Source: Methylococcales bacterium | GTDB taxonomy: Bacteria > Pseudomonadota > Gammaproteobacteria > Methylococcales > Methylomonadaceae | DNA length: 43,414 bases | NCBI GenBank assembly: GCA_026399015.1 | Contig: JAPLRS010000045.1 | Span: forward strand, 1-43,414 | Reading direction: 5' to 3' | Part shown: piece after piece, positions 9,535 to 18,158 of the stretch | Layout: the number at the start of each line of letters is the position of its first letter | Position numbering within the stretch: the stretch's first letter is position 1 | The notes under the pieces: model-generated | The model's input: only the letters and a program-made list of their open reading frames with translations | Database searches by the model: none | Told to the model about the DNA's origin: nothing | Translations under genes and position numbers: made by a program

Positions 9535-10833
9535 TCAATATTCACCTCTTGCTGGCCGCTGCCATAATACAGTTGCACAAAGACAGGCGATCATTAAGCC
9601 ATAAAATGAATTAGTGTATTTTAAATTCAACACCTCTAAACTCAGGCCACAAATCATCATCCCTAAAACCAACGACAAACCAACTGCACTCGTATTTTTA
9701 ACTTCATGACTAGATGATTTTAGCCCGTAATTAAAAATAATCGCCGGCACCAGAAACTCCGCTAAAACAGCTATCAAACCCAAAACACCAGACCGCACCA
9801 TATTGGCTAAATATTCACTATGTGATCCTATATGCCCAAATTGATCTATAGCGCTTTGGCTAAATTGCTGCTTAATCTGTGGAAGTGATAAATGCACTTG
9901 ATACCCCAAGTCCCCGTAACCATACAAGGGGGATTGTTTAAATAAAATCCAAGACATCTGCCAAAAAGACAACCTCAAGCCCGCCGAAGTATCCGTATTC
10001 GTTTTAGTCAACCACCCACTCAATTCAGTATAGGCTGAGATCACTCGATTATGAAACGCATCATCAAAAATATACAGGCTTATTATGCCAATAAAAACTA
10101 AAACACCACCCCCGATTAAAACCCATTTACTTTTAGATTTACCGTGAATATTAACCCACAACAACAGCATAATAGGCAACGCTAACCATGCGCCTCTGGT
10201 TTCAGATTTATAAAGCAAATACAAACCGGCTAATACGCCAGCATATTTCAAACATCTCAAGCCTAAACCATCTTTATGAATTGCATCGATCGAAAATATA
10301 CACATCGACGTCAACAGCAGCGTATTAACACCTAAGGTATTAGGATCAACAAAACTCGTCCCAAATCGTCCAACCCACATAGGAGATGCAGTAGACGGTA
10401 GTAGACAATAACTCCAAAAAATCACTAAAGATAATGGCAATATATATTGAAACACGCTCATAAAACTGAGCTTTTTCTTTAATAGTAATAGGAATACAGG
10501 GGCACACAAAAACATCCTAAGCGGCCCATCAAAAGGCTTAGGCATAATACTTAATCTAAATAGTTGACTGATTAAGATAGCCAGAAATCCAGCACATAGA
10601 CTTAAAACAACCGCCCATTCTATCAAAGTGATGTTTTTTAAATTCCATGAGAATTTTGTTAAGCGCAAAAAATGTATCACTGCAACAGCAAACAGGATAA
10701 ACACAAACGCATTTACCCACGCTTTTTGCATCAAATAAAATAACGGAAACAAAGAAACGCTAATTACAATGATTACATTTTCGTAATAAGCCGATTGTTC
10801 AACGTTAATAACAGAAGATAGCTTTGTTTTCAT
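9535..10833 (-). CDS. O-antigen ligase-like polytopic membrane protein (WaaL/Wzy_C family)
   Basis: A 432-residue protein with roughly ten to twelve hydrophobic spans. A large periplasmic loop in the C-terminal half carries LRLSFWQMSWILFKQSPLYG, followed by the family's conserved HSEYLANMVRSG, and an earlier ETRGAWLALP holds the conserved Arg. These are features of the O-antigen ligase / Wzy polymerase superfamily. WaaL joins undecaprenyl-linked O-antigen to lipid A-core in the periplasm. The context of core transferases and MsbA favours ligase, but a polymerase role cannot be excluded from sequence alone. Confidence 0.82.
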   Translation of the reverse strand: MKTKLSSVINVEQSAYYENVIIVISVSLFPLFYLMQKAWVNAFVFILFAVAVIHFLRLTKFSWNLKNITLIEWAVVLSLCAGFLAILISQLFRLSIMPKPFDGPLRMFLCAPVFLLLLKKKLSFMSVFQYILPLSLVIFWSYCLLPSTASPMWVGRFGTSFVDPNTLGVNTLLLTSMCIFSIDAIHKDGLGLRCLKYAGVLAGLYLLYKSETRGAWLALPIMLLLWVNIHGKSKSKWVLIGGGVLVFIGIISLYIFDDAFHNRVISAYTELSGWLTKTNTDTSAGLRLSFWQMSWILFKQSPLYGYGDLGYQVHLSLPQIKQQFSQSAIDQFGHIGSHSEYLANMVRSGVLGLIAVLAEFLVPAIIFNYGLKSSSHEVKNTSAVGLSLVLGMMICGLSLEVLNLKYTNSFYGLMIACLCATVLWQRPARGEY

Positions 10834-10877
10834 TTACTACCTTGGAATACGGCGAAACCGCTCAGGTACTTTAGTTG

Positions 10878-11306
10878 TTAAACATCGGCCCCATTCAACC
10901 AAAGGTCATGTTTATTACATAAACTAGCTACAAAAATAGGGCCGCTATAATCTGTTAGGGTAAAGCTTGAGATCGCCGCACTTTCTTTAGTAGGATCGAA
11001 CAAGTGTTCTTGCAGAAACTTATAGTTTTGATCTAATAACACATGCTTAACGATATAGTGCTCATAACCTTTCATTTCATGAGCTGTCACTACTTTTATG
11101 ATCGTTTTATTCCCAACCTTTTCCACATCAATATTGGGTAAGTGAGTAGCCGCCTTACCATTCCAACGCCCTTGATTGTCTTTAGTGTAATAAATATCAG
11201 CCGCACCTTTTAAGTGTTTTTCAGCTTCTGCTACGGCTATTGCTGGAGCTACCACGCTAGCACTCAATCCTAACGCACTTAAACGAATAAAATCACGACG
11301 TTCCAT
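10878..11306 (-). CDS. Tat-exported superoxide reductase-like (class II SORL) protein
   Basis: A 142-residue protein with a twin-arginine signal (RRDFIRLSALG, residues 3-13, then a hydrophobic stretch ending near Ala28), so it should fold in the cytoplasm and be exported. The mature part matches the superoxide-reductase-like domain. The five expected iron ligands are visible: His55 (THLPNI), His76 and His83 (HEMKGYEHYI), Cys130 and His133 (LCNKHDLW). The Glu-Lys pair before the first His in classical superoxide reductases is replaced by Ala-Thr, so catalysis may differ. Possible roles are periplasmic superoxide reduction or another non-haem iron redox reaction. It has its own 130-base upstream gap and is probably transcribed separately from the LPS genes. 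Confidence 0.8.
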   Translation of the reverse strand: MERRDFIRLSALGLSASVVAPAIAVAEAEKHLKGAADIYYTKDNQGRWNGKAATHLPNIDVEKVGNKTIIKVVTAHEMKGYEHYIVKHVLLDQNYKFLQEHLFDPTKESAAISSFTLTDYSGPIFVASLCNKHDLWLNGADV

Positions 11307-11436
11307 AACATTTTCTCTCTATTAAAAATTTATGATTGATTATATCTTATCTTAGACCAATTTACCTGATTTTAGCTGGCTTTAGATAAGCCTATTATTA
11401 CCACAGCAATAACTTATAAACAAAGACTCTTATTTA

Positions 11437-12069
11437 TTAAGGTACAAATATTTCTAAGGGCTGCGAATAATTATACAAATTCATTTTATTGGCTTCTGCA
11501 CTTAAGGCAGTCGCTTTAAATCTATATTTTGTTTGTGGCTTTAAATGATTCAAGATGCCTTTAGTTTTAGAAACAATTTGCGTAGACCATTCCGCATCTG
11601 TTTGCGGTTCGGGCAGAGTTGTATATAACAATTTATAGCCCCGCGCTTTAGGAACAATACTGATATTAAAGCCTACTTCACCCGGATTATTGCCATAATT
11701 AATATTTAAGTTGGGCGCGTCTAAAATACCTACTGGCGCAGGAACTTTAGTAAGGGTAAATCCCGAACTATCTAGCTTAACCAGATCTGATTCTACCGTC
11801 ATATTTACATAGGCCCCCAAGGAGTAAAGAAGCGCTTCGAGTTGGCGGCGCTTTGCATTTTTATCTGCTGTATCGACTTTACTACCGTCCTTGGCTTTAA
11901 TTAAGGCAGCCGCATAAAGCGTTATCGCTATTTGTAGGGTTTCTAACGAGGGAGTGGGGGCGGCAAAATTAGCATTACCTGTCATTTTAATAACAATATG
12001 CTGTGCAGCATTAGCGAGCGCATTATCTTTTATCCGACTAAAATTGATAACCGCTTTTTGTGCTCTCAT
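11437..12069 (-). CDS. Fibronectin type III-like protein of unknown function
   Basis: A 210-residue protein without an evident signal peptide. The first 100 residues are helical and polar, beginning MRAQKAVINFSRIKDNALAN, with a segment KNAKRRQLEALLYSLGAYVN. Residues about 115-210 look like one fibronectin type III domain (PNLNINYGNNPGEVGFNISIV, then ILNHLKPQTKYRFKATALS). It starts with ATG after a good AAGGA site five bases upstream. Proteins of this layout occur as uncharacterised singletons. No catalytic residues are apparent; a binding or scaffold role is a guess. The upstream gap contains the AT-rich hairpin cluster. Confidence 0.65.
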   Translation of the reverse strand: MRAQKAVINFSRIKDNALANAAQHIVIKMTGNANFAAPTPSLETLQIAITLYAAALIKAKDGSKVDTADKNAKRRQLEALLYSLGAYVNMTVESDLVKLDSSGFTLTKVPAPVGILDAPNLNINYGNNPGEVGFNISIVPKARGYKLLYTTLPEPQTDAEWSTQIVSKTKGILNHLKPQTKYRFKATALSAEANKMNLYNYSQPLEIFVP

Positions 12070-12314
12070 AAATCCTTCCGCTATCGCTTAAAAATAAGAA
12101 TGATGTGCTTGATAGGCTATTGTAAATGCTCGCTACTATCAGATTAGCCTAGGTGTTAATGATCCTAGTATAGTCTTTTAAAGAATTAATACACCTTATT
12201 TAGGTGATTTAAAGCGGGCATTGGATCAAAAACGTTGATGTGAATGAGTCATACAACTGACCAACGTATGCATACTCTACCTTATTGTCATCTGCTTTTA
12301 GTCTATTTGATTAA

Positions 12315-12494
12315 TACAATGGCGTATTGTAATAATGCATTAGCTTATAAGCACAATGCAATACAGCATAAGCAGATTACAATGTTACTTTGTATACTGC
12401 TTTTACTGTATTGCATTAATACATAGTCACATTGCTAGAATAAGATGAAATAAAAGCATAATACAATGGTGCATTGTATTATGCTTTTATTTCA
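12315..12494. repeat. Cluster of three AT-rich hairpins sharing arm sequences
   Basis: The 554-base gap between 12069 and 12624 holds no convincing gene but has strong dyads. (1) 12315-12331: TACAAT / ATTGTA arms with a five-base loop. (2) 12355-12417: 21-base arms matching at 19 positions, with an inner TACAA/TTGTA stem. (3) 12446-12494: perfect 23-base arms separated by only GTG. Dyads 1 and 3 share the core ATACAATGGYGYATTGTA, and dyad 2 repeats the words AATGCAATACAG and TACAATG. No long T-run follows on either strand, so these are not ordinary terminators. A miniature mobile repeat or structured RNA is inferred. Confidence 0.75.
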
Positions 12495-12623
12495 TTGGAT
12501 TATTCCAATAAGGCATTGTTAGATTCAAATACGGAGATGTTATAAAACATTAAGGTGTTGTAATAATGAAAGAGAATCTACTCACACTCAACACTATGAG
12601 AAAGACTATTGTAGAAACAAACT

Positions 12624-13379
12624 TTAGCTATAAGCCTTTACCTTAATATAGTTAAAAGCTTTACCAAATCCCGCTAACACAACTGGCGCGCCACCCATTG
12701 CGACTGCATCAACCAAACAATACCAAGCCGCTACACCACTCGGAGGATTACCTTGGGGCAAATGCAATACTGGATCTATGGACGCCCATTTCCAAGTTCC
12801 AACAGCAGTACCAATCAATTCTAACCATGTAGTAATAAAAAAAGCCGCTAAATAAACCATTGGGGAACGACCTTTAAATAAATAAATCAAGAATACACAA
12901 AACAACATAGCGCCGACATAATCGCCTTGTTCAGGAATACCACTGATACCCCATAAGGACCATAATCCGCAGACAGTTAAGACAAATACGGTAATTTCAC
13001 GAGCGTATCTTAAAAACAAACCAGAACGCGCTAAAGCAACCGCTGTTAAATAAACCATCCCATGTCCTGGTGGCACATAAGCCGGAACATTGCCAAACCG
13101 ATAGGTATAACCCCCCATAAAGGGCGATGCAAAATGCTCTCCAATAGTTGCAAAGATAACGGCAATAACAACTTGCATCCGCACTTCTCTGTTTTCTCCT
13201 AATAATAAGCCAATCAAAAATACCCAACCACTCACTCCAAGAGCATTTTGTTTTTCGATACTGGCATTGGCATCAGAGATTAAACACACCGCTACACAAA
13301 AGAAGGTAAAAGCCGCAATAAAATAATCTCGTTTTTTATGAGGATAAGCAATATTAACGAGTGGAAAATGGCGTAACAA
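12624..13379 (-). CDS. Polytopic membrane protein of unknown function
   Basis: A 251-residue integral membrane protein with seven or eight hydrophobic segments (about 19-36, 48-61, 68-84, 106-122, 128-146, 153-169, 172-190, 218-237). Distinctive residues are GEHFASP (80-86), YVPPGHGMVYL (101-111), TWLELIGTAVGTWKW (184-198) and NPPSGVAAWY (211-220), which place conserved-looking His, Glu and Pro near membrane faces. I do not recognise the family by name. The start is TTG at 13377-13379, chosen because AAGAGG lies five bases upstream and no other start is nearby. It is the last gene in the group with the cupredoxin, and the combination suggests a role in that envelope system. Confidence 0.65.
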   Translation of the reverse strand: MLRHFPLVNIAYPHKKRDYFIAAFTFFCVAVCLISDANASIEKQNALGVSGWVFLIGLLLGENREVRMQVVIAVIFATIGEHFASPFMGGYTYRFGNVPAYVPPGHGMVYLTAVALARSGLFLRYAREITVFVLTVCGLWSLWGISGIPEQGDYVGAMLFCVFLIYLFKGRSPMVYLAAFFITTWLELIGTAVGTWKWASIDPVLHLPQGNPPSGVAAWYCLVDAVAMGGAPVVLAGFGKAFNYIKVKAYS

Positions 13380-13429
13380 AATAACCTCTTAAGATTTAAT
13401 TTAAAATGGAGATGTATAGATAAAAATAG

Positions 13430-13855
13430 CTATAAAAATGCCCAAGCAATCACCGCGTAACGGCTAAGTTTTCCCGTCAATATAAGTAAACAAGCGGGAA
13501 TTATGGGCAATTTTAACCATCCACCTGCAAAACAGAAGGCATCACCCACCACAGGTAACCATGAAAAGAACAGTATCCATATGCCTTTATCTTTAACTAC
13601 AACTAAGGCTTTTTGTTTTTTCTCGGACAATAAGCCCGTGACTGGATATTTTTTTGCGGCTAAGACGCCTAACCACCAGGTAGTCATTGCACCTAAGGTA
13701 TTACCAATAACGGCTAAAGCCAGCAAATAATAAACATTATAATGACCTTGTGAAACCAAATAAGCCAAAACAGCTTCAGAGCCACCTGGAGCAATAGTTG
13801 AGGAGATGAAAGCACTTAAAAATAATCCCCAAGCCCCACTATAAATTTCTGACAT
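13430..13855 (-). CDS. YqaA-family (VTT/DedA-related) inner-membrane protein
   Basis: A 141-residue membrane protein matching the YqaA group of the VTT (SNARE-associated/DedA) superfamily. It has an N-terminal re-entrant segment SSTIAPGGSEAVLAYL (18-33), GNTLGAMTTWWLG (51-63), the hallmark SWLPVVGDAFCFAGGWL (98-114) and a final GKLSRYAVIAWAF helix. Relatives of the superfamily move or scramble lipids, including undecaprenyl phosphate in DedA proteins, but YqaA itself is uncharacterised. It lies between a strong terminator and the polytopic membrane protein gene 50 bases downstream. Confidence 0.82.
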   Translation of the reverse strand: MSEIYSGAWGLFLSAFISSTIAPGGSEAVLAYLVSQGHYNVYYLLALAVIGNTLGAMTTWWLGVLAAKKYPVTGLLSEKKQKALVVVKDKGIWILFFSWLPVVGDAFCFAGGWLKLPIIPACLLILTGKLSRYAVIAWAFL

Positions 13856-13867
13856 TTATTTTATCTC

Positions 13868-13904
13868 AAAAAAAAACCTGTACTCATAGAGTACAGGTTT
13901 TTTT
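13868..13904 (-). terminator. Rho-independent terminator after the cupredoxin gene
   Basis: A perfect 9-bp stem (CCTGTACTC at 13877-13885 with GAGTACAGG at 13889-13897) with a three-base loop is flanked by nine A and seven T, so it can act in both directions. On the minus strand it lies 17 bases after the cupredoxin gene and just ahead of the YqaA-family gene, so it divides the four-gene group into two transcription levels. Confidence 0.9.
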
Positions 13905-13920
13905 ACTTCATCTTAAAGAC

Positions 13921-14832
13921 TTATTTCTCAGGCAATGCTTTGTCTTTATTTAAACCTAATAACTTAAGCACCCCAGATACTTGTTTTAATAACCATTCAA
14001 CCAACAATCTTAAATCAGCAAAAATACTAGTTATTGCTTCAGAAACACTTTGATCTTTATATCTACGTGCTAAATATGGTGCGCCTAATAAACCAATAGC
14101 CAAACCAATAACTGTTACACCTGAAATAAACGAGTCATCTGCAACTTGCACAGGCGCTACTACTTTTGGCGCTGCATCGGGCGCAACCGCAGGGGGCGTT
14201 GGAATAAGAGCATCTGCTTCTGCTTTCGCCGCTAATTGTGGCAAAGTGGCATTGTAATCATCTGGGATAACTAAAGCTGTCAACCCTGGAATACTCGGCA
14301 AGTCTCCATCGCCTTTACCCACTTTTAACTGGGCTTTCATACCTTTTTCCATATGCTGAGCAATATCGCAATGCACCAAATAAGTCTTATCTCCTGGTGG
14401 CAATATTAATGTGCCTGAAATCTTTGAAGGACCCGAAGCTTCTATATGGAACATCCCTTTTGGATAGAGATATTTTGGCAAACCATGCATCATCCATTGA
14501 TGTCTAATGTTATCTTCATTTACAAAATGAACTGTTAATTTAGTACACGGTTTAAAATTAAATTCTTGTGTGTCGAATGCAAACATTCTACCTGGAAATT
14601 TTTCAGCGTATTTATGACCCGCATGAACGGTCACTTCTCTGGTTTCTGAAATTTTGTCGCAACCACCCGGCAAAGTATTAGCATTTTGACCCATTACCAT
14701 ACCGCCTGACATATCCATTAAATGGCCGTCACCATGATCCATCAGCATACCATCATGCTCTTCGTATTCTACTGCAGCCACAGGCCCTGAAAATACCGCA
14801 ATCAACGCTACCACTGATAATAACTTAACCAT
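13921..14832 (-). CDS. Membrane-anchored cupredoxin with Met/His-rich N-terminus
   Basis: A 303-residue exported protein. The signal peptide MVKLLSVVALIAVFSGPVAA is followed by a Met/His-rich segment (residues 22-50, with MDHGDGH, LMDM and GGMVM) suited to Cu(I)/Cu(II) binding. The cupredoxin domain (about 64-172) carries plausible type-1 copper ligands His111 (RHQWMMHG), Cys155, His160 and Met165 (HCDIAQHMEKGM). A Pro/Ala linker leads to a membrane helix (about 235-255) and an amphipathic C-terminus. The start at 14832 is preferred over a longer frame because it opens with the signal peptide and GAGG lies eight bases upstream. Likely role: periplasmic electron transfer or copper handling with the adjacent 204-residue protein. 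Confidence 0.82.
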   Translation of the reverse strand: MVKLLSVVALIAVFSGPVAAVEYEEHDGMLMDHGDGHLMDMSGGMVMGQNANTLPGGCDKISETREVTVHAGHKYAEKFPGRMFAFDTQEFNFKPCTKLTVHFVNEDNIRHQWMMHGLPKYLYPKGMFHIEASGPSKISGTLILPPGDKTYLVHCDIAQHMEKGMKAQLKVGKGDGDLPSIPGLTALVIPDDYNATLPQLAAKAEADALIPTPPAVAPDAAPKVVAPVQVADDSFISGVTVIGLAIGLLGAPYLARRYKDQSVSEAITSIFADLRLLVEWLLKQVSGVLKLLGLNKDKALPEK

Positions 14833-14962
14833 CTTCACTTCCTCTTTGCACCTAAAAAGCTTAAACATAAAGCCGATGTAATTTCTACAATCAGCCAATT
14901 GATAATATGCCAAACTTAACAGATCAAACCCATTAAGTTTTGGCATAGAACCTAATTGTTAT

Positions 14963-15577
14963 TTAGCTTTTGATCTTAGTAATAATATCGTCAACTTGTC
15001 TTTTGAATCCTGCACTTGATAAATACACGACATATAAACCAGCTAATCCAAAGAAAGCATACAACAATAAACTGTTTCTACTAACTGATTGTCCACCACC
15101 CGCTTTAAAACCCATGTGAACATCTAATCTTTCTTTAGAACTTAGACCCTCAGTATCACTTGGATCTGGCACTAAAGTGATATGAATTAAATATTGGCCT
15201 TCTTCAGGAACCCCATTGGGTAACGATAAATTAATGGTTCCTGATTTATGTTTTGCACTTGGCAAGAAAAATACTTGTTTACCTTCTGGCTCTTTAGTTA
15301 CTTCAAATTCAACCAACATATTTCGATATCTCATATCTTGGTAATCAAAAACTAATTGCGTTAGTGTATTAAGGCCTGGTAACTTACCGCAGAATTCTTC
15401 TGCTGGATAGGCACTTGGTTGATAAGCTGTATAATGAATCCAATGTGTAGGCTCTAGTTCAAATTTACATTGATCCGTATCTGTTCCTGCTGCGCCACCA
15501 TGTGCCCAAATCGATGCAGAAAAAAACAAAGCTAAGAGACCTAAACAACCCTTTCTTATTAGTTGTACTTTATTCAT
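14963..15577 (-). CDS. Exported membrane-anchored protein, predicted N-terminal His
   Basis: A 204-residue protein with a signal peptide (residues 1-26, ending ASIWA) whose predicted cleavage leaves His27 as the first residue (HGGAAG). The periplasmic part has Cys37 and Cys63, probably a disulfide, His45 and His48 (THWIH), and a beta-rich region. A single helix (about 169-187, LLLYAFFGLAGLYVVYL) anchors the C-terminus. I cannot place it in a named family. The layout of signal peptide, copper-ligand-rich domain and C-terminal helix resembles PmoD/AmoD-type accessory proteins only in topology. It is first in the group, 131 bases from the cupredoxin start, with AAGG five bases before its ATG. 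Confidence 0.65.
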   Translation of the reverse strand: MNKVQLIRKGCLGLLALFFSASIWAHGGAAGTDTDQCKFELEPTHWIHYTAYQPSAYPAEEFCGKLPGLNTLTQLVFDYQDMRYRNMLVEFEVTKEPEGKQVFFLPSAKHKSGTINLSLPNGVPEEGQYLIHITLVPDPSDTEGLSSKERLDVHMGFKAGGGQSVSRNSLLLYAFFGLAGLYVVYLSSAGFKRQVDDIITKIKS

Positions 15578-15604
15578 GTTACCTTCCCATATTGATACAT
15601 TATT

Positions 15605-15630
15605 ATTATATGATTGATTTACTAATCAAT
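15605..15630 (-). promoter_or_regulatory. Candidate promoter and operator of the cupredoxin gene group
   Basis: On the minus strand a TATAAT (15605-15610) lies 28 bases before the ATG of the first gene. Just upstream is a perfect dyad, ATTGATT and AATCAAT around TACT (15613-15630), covering the region between -10 and -35. It resembles an FNR half-site pair but has six bases instead of four between TTGAT and ATCAA, so FNR is unlikely. A dedicated regulator is inferred. Confidence 0.45.
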
Positions 15631-15852
15631 TTAAGTTCAATTTAATTAAAACTAAGCTATATTTTCTATATACCCACTTATAGCAACGCCAACTCTAGCA
15701 CACCGCCTCATCTAAATAAAGAAATTGATAAGAATCTAGCCTTAAAATAACTTTTTCTAAACAAATTGCTAATGACTTGATTGTACTCTTGCTATCCAAC
15801 CTTACTTTTCGTAGACTTAAGCTAACTAATTTTAATCGGAGCTCAAAAACAC

Positions 15853-17490
15853 ATGTCATCTTTGACTACCTCAAAAGCATGGAGCGCATTGCAAAGCCAT
15901 TATCAAGAAACAAAAAATGATCATGTTCGCGATGCCTTCAAAAAAGACCCTGATCGTTTTAAGAAGTTCTCTGTTAGTTTTAATGAAATACTTTTTGATT
16001 ATTCTAAAAACAGAATATCAGAAGACACTTTATCTTTATTATTCGAACTTGCAAACTTTACTGGCCTAAAAGATAAAACTAATGCCATGTTTGCTGGTGA
16101 AAAGATCAATACAACAGAACATCGCGCCGTACTCCACACAGCTCTAAGAAATAAAAGCGGTAAACCTATCTTCGTAGATGGCATTGATGTAATGCCTGAT
16201 GTAAACGCAGTTCTAGGTAAAATGCGTGTTTTTTGTAACTCTGTTCGCTCTGGTGAATGGAAAGGATATACAGGTAAAACCATTACAGATGTTGTTAATA
16301 TTGGCATCGGTGGCTCAGGTTTGGGGCCAAAAATGGTTTCAATGGCACTAACACCTTACAGTTCTAGTCATTTAAAAGTGCATTATGTGTCGAATATCGA
16401 CCAGACAAATATTGTTGAAGTTTTAAAACAAATATCACCAGAAACCACACTATTCATCATCGCGTCTAAAGTATTTAATACACAAGAGACTATGATGAAT
16501 GCAAAATCTGCCAGAAACTGGTTCTTAGAATCAGCCAAGGATGAACAAGCGGTTGCTAAACATTTTGTTGCCATATCCACACACGCTGAAAATGTAGCCG
16601 CTTTTGGCATCGATACTGAAAACATGTTTGAATTTTGGGATTGGGTCGGCGGCCGTTATTCATTATGGTCCGCAGTGGGCTTATCTATCGCCCTTTACAT
16701 CGGCATGGATAATTTTGAAGAGTTGCTACAAGGTGCTTATGAAGCTGACCAGCACTTTTATGAAACCCCCTTTGAGAACAATATCCCAGTTATTATGGGA
16801 TTGCTCGGCATTTGGTATAACAACTTTTATAATGTGGCTTCTCACGCCTTATTACCTTATGACCAGTCTATGCGATATTTCGCAGATTACTTTCAACAAG
16901 GTGACATGGAAAGTAATGGTAAGAGCATCAACATGGCCGGCGAGAAAGTGGATTACAACACAGGCCCCATTATTTGGGGACAACCTGGCACTAATGGCCA
17001 ACACGCCTTCTTTCAATTAATTCACCAAGGCACTAAATTAATTCCATGTGATTTTTTAGCCGCCGCTAATAGCCATTACCATTTACCAGATCATCATGAT
17101 ATTTTAATATCAAACTTCTTGGCGCAACCAGAAGCGCTGATGAATGGCTTAACAGCAGAAGAAGTTAAAAAGAAACTAAAACCTGAAGAACAAGAAGATG
17201 CTTTGTTAGTAGCTTCTAAAGTTTTTGAGGGCAATAAACCTTCAAACTCGTTTCTATTTAAGAAAATGACACCTAAAACCCTAGGTTCATTACTTGCATT
17301 TTATGAACATAAAATCTTTGTCCAAGGCGCGATTTGGAATATCAATTCCTTTGATCAAATGGGTGTGGAATTAGGTAAAGTTTTAGCTGGTGTAATTTTA
17401 CCTGAACTTAAAAATGATGAAGTTATCTCTAGTCATGATTGCTCAACTAATGCTTTGATCAATCTATACAAAGAATTACGCGAGTCTTGA
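15853..17490 (+). CDS. pgi: Glucose-6-phosphate isomerase
   Basis: Interconverts glucose 6-phosphate and fructose 6-phosphate in the cytoplasm. The 545 residues match the usual bacterial length. Visible signatures are [15 protein letters not shown] (phosphate loop), the [23 protein letters not shown] family motif, [18 protein letters not shown] with the catalytic Glu-His region, and a C-terminal [14 protein letters not shown] carrying the catalytic Lys. It is the only full-length plus-strand gene in the window and runs divergently from the cupredoxin group, sharing a 275-base intergenic region. A GGAG site lies eleven bases before the ATG. Confidence 0.98.
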   Translation: MSSLTTSKAWSALQSHYQETKNDHVRDAFKKDPDRFKKFSVSFNEILFDYSKNRISEDTLSLLFELANFTGLKDKTNAMFAGEKINTTEHRAVLHTALRNKSGKPIFVDGIDVMPDVNAVLGKMRVFCNSVRSGEWKGYTGKTITDVVNIGIGGSGLGPKMVSMALTPYSSSHLKVHYVSNIDQTNIVEVLKQISPETTLFIIASKVFNTQETMMNAKSARNWFLESAKDEQAVAKHFVAISTHAENVAAFGIDTENMFEFWDWVGGRYSLWSAVGLSIALYIGMDNFEELLQGAYEADQHFYETPFENNIPVIMGLLGIWYNNFYNVASHALLPYDQSMRYFADYFQQGDMESNGKSINMAGEKVDYNTGPIIWGQPGTNGQHAFFQLIHQGTKLIPCDFLAAANSHYHLPDHHDILISNFLAQPEALMNGLTAEEVKKKLKPEEQEDALLVASKVFEGNKPSNSFLFKKMTPKTLGSLLAFYEHKIFVQGAIWNINSFDQMGVELGKVLAGVILPELKNDEVISSHDCSTNALINLYKELRES

Positions 17491-17498
17491 TGGCATGA

Positions 17499-17536
17499 AG
17501 GCTTGGCTTTAGCATCAAAACAACAAAGCCAAGCCT
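17499..17536 (+). terminator. Hairpin after pgi
   Basis: A perfect 12-bp stem (AGGCTTGGCTTT at 17499-17510 with AAAGCCAAGCCT at 17525-17536) and a 14-base loop starts nine bases after the pgi stop. The following sequence has only a weak T-rich tract (ACTTATCGC), so it may act as a transcript end or RNA-stabilising hairpin. The rest of the gap to 17685 shows nothing convincing. Confidence 0.65.
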
Positions 17537-17685
17537 ACTTATCGCTTAATTTATTAAACAGCTCTTAAGCCCGTTTTTAGATGGAATTTATATGGGTCAG
17601 CTTTTAGAAAACACCAATAACAAACGTTATTATTTTGAATTCTCCAGCGATATGAATCAAAAACCAAGTAAAGTTTTGAAATTTA

Positions 17686-18147
17686 TTAGCGTCTAGCTCG
17701 GAAAAAATCTTTTAATAGCACTGAACAATCGGCTTCTAAAACCCCACCTGACCACTCGATATGGTGATTTAAGAAACTAGCATCACTTAAGCTTAAAGCA
17801 TTGCAAACAGCACCTCTTTTAGGATCATATGCGCCGAACACTAAACGATTTACTCTTGCATGAGACAAAGCACCCATACACATAACACAAGGCTCTAAAG
17901 TAACGTATAGCGTTGTATTTGATAACCTGTAGTTTTCCAGGGCAAAACCCGCGGCTCTAAGCGCAACTACTTCAGCATGCGCTGTAGGATCATGAGAAGC
18001 AATTGAATTATTCCAACCTTCAGCTATACACCGATTATCCTTAACAACGATTGCACCAACTGGAACCTCACCTAACTGCTCAGCACGTTGCGCTAACCGA
18101 AAGGCATAGCGCATCCATGCTTCATCATCAGCTACGCTTACTAGCAT
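17686..18147 (-). CDS. tadA: tRNA-specific adenosine-34 deaminase
   Basis: Deaminates A34 to inosine in the anticodon of tRNA-Arg(ACG). It has 153 residues with the zinc deaminase motif: His57-Ala-Glu59 (TAHAEV), and Pro86-Cys87-x-x-Cys90 (EPCVMCMGAL), which provide the zinc ligands and proton shuttle. The RVNRLVFGAYDPKRGAV segment is typical of TadA rather than cytidine or guanine deaminases. It lies eleven bases after guaA and is probably cotranscribed with it. Confidence 0.95.
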   Translation of the reverse strand: MLVSVADDEAWMRYAFRLAQRAEQLGEVPVGAIVVKDNRCIAEGWNNSIASHDPTAHAEVVALRAAGFALENYRLSNTTLYVTLEPCVMCMGALSHARVNRLVFGAYDPKRGAVCNALSLSDASFLNHHIEWSGGVLEADCSVLLKDFFRARR

Positions 18148-18158
18148 TTATTTACTTT

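Noticed and set aside
12244..12426. Plus-strand 60-codon frame across the hairpin cluster
   Set aside because: Its sequence is dictated by the AT-rich inverted repeats, has no good ribosome site, and reads as low-complexity Leu/Cys/Tyr/His.
15613..15630. FNR/CRP-type site upstream of the cupredoxin group
   Set aside because: Spacing between TTGAT and ATCAA is six, not four, so it is kept only as an unassigned dyad.
17592..17696. Plus-strand 34-codon frame between pgi and tadA
   Set aside because: No ribosome-binding site, overlaps the end of tadA, and resembles no known protein.
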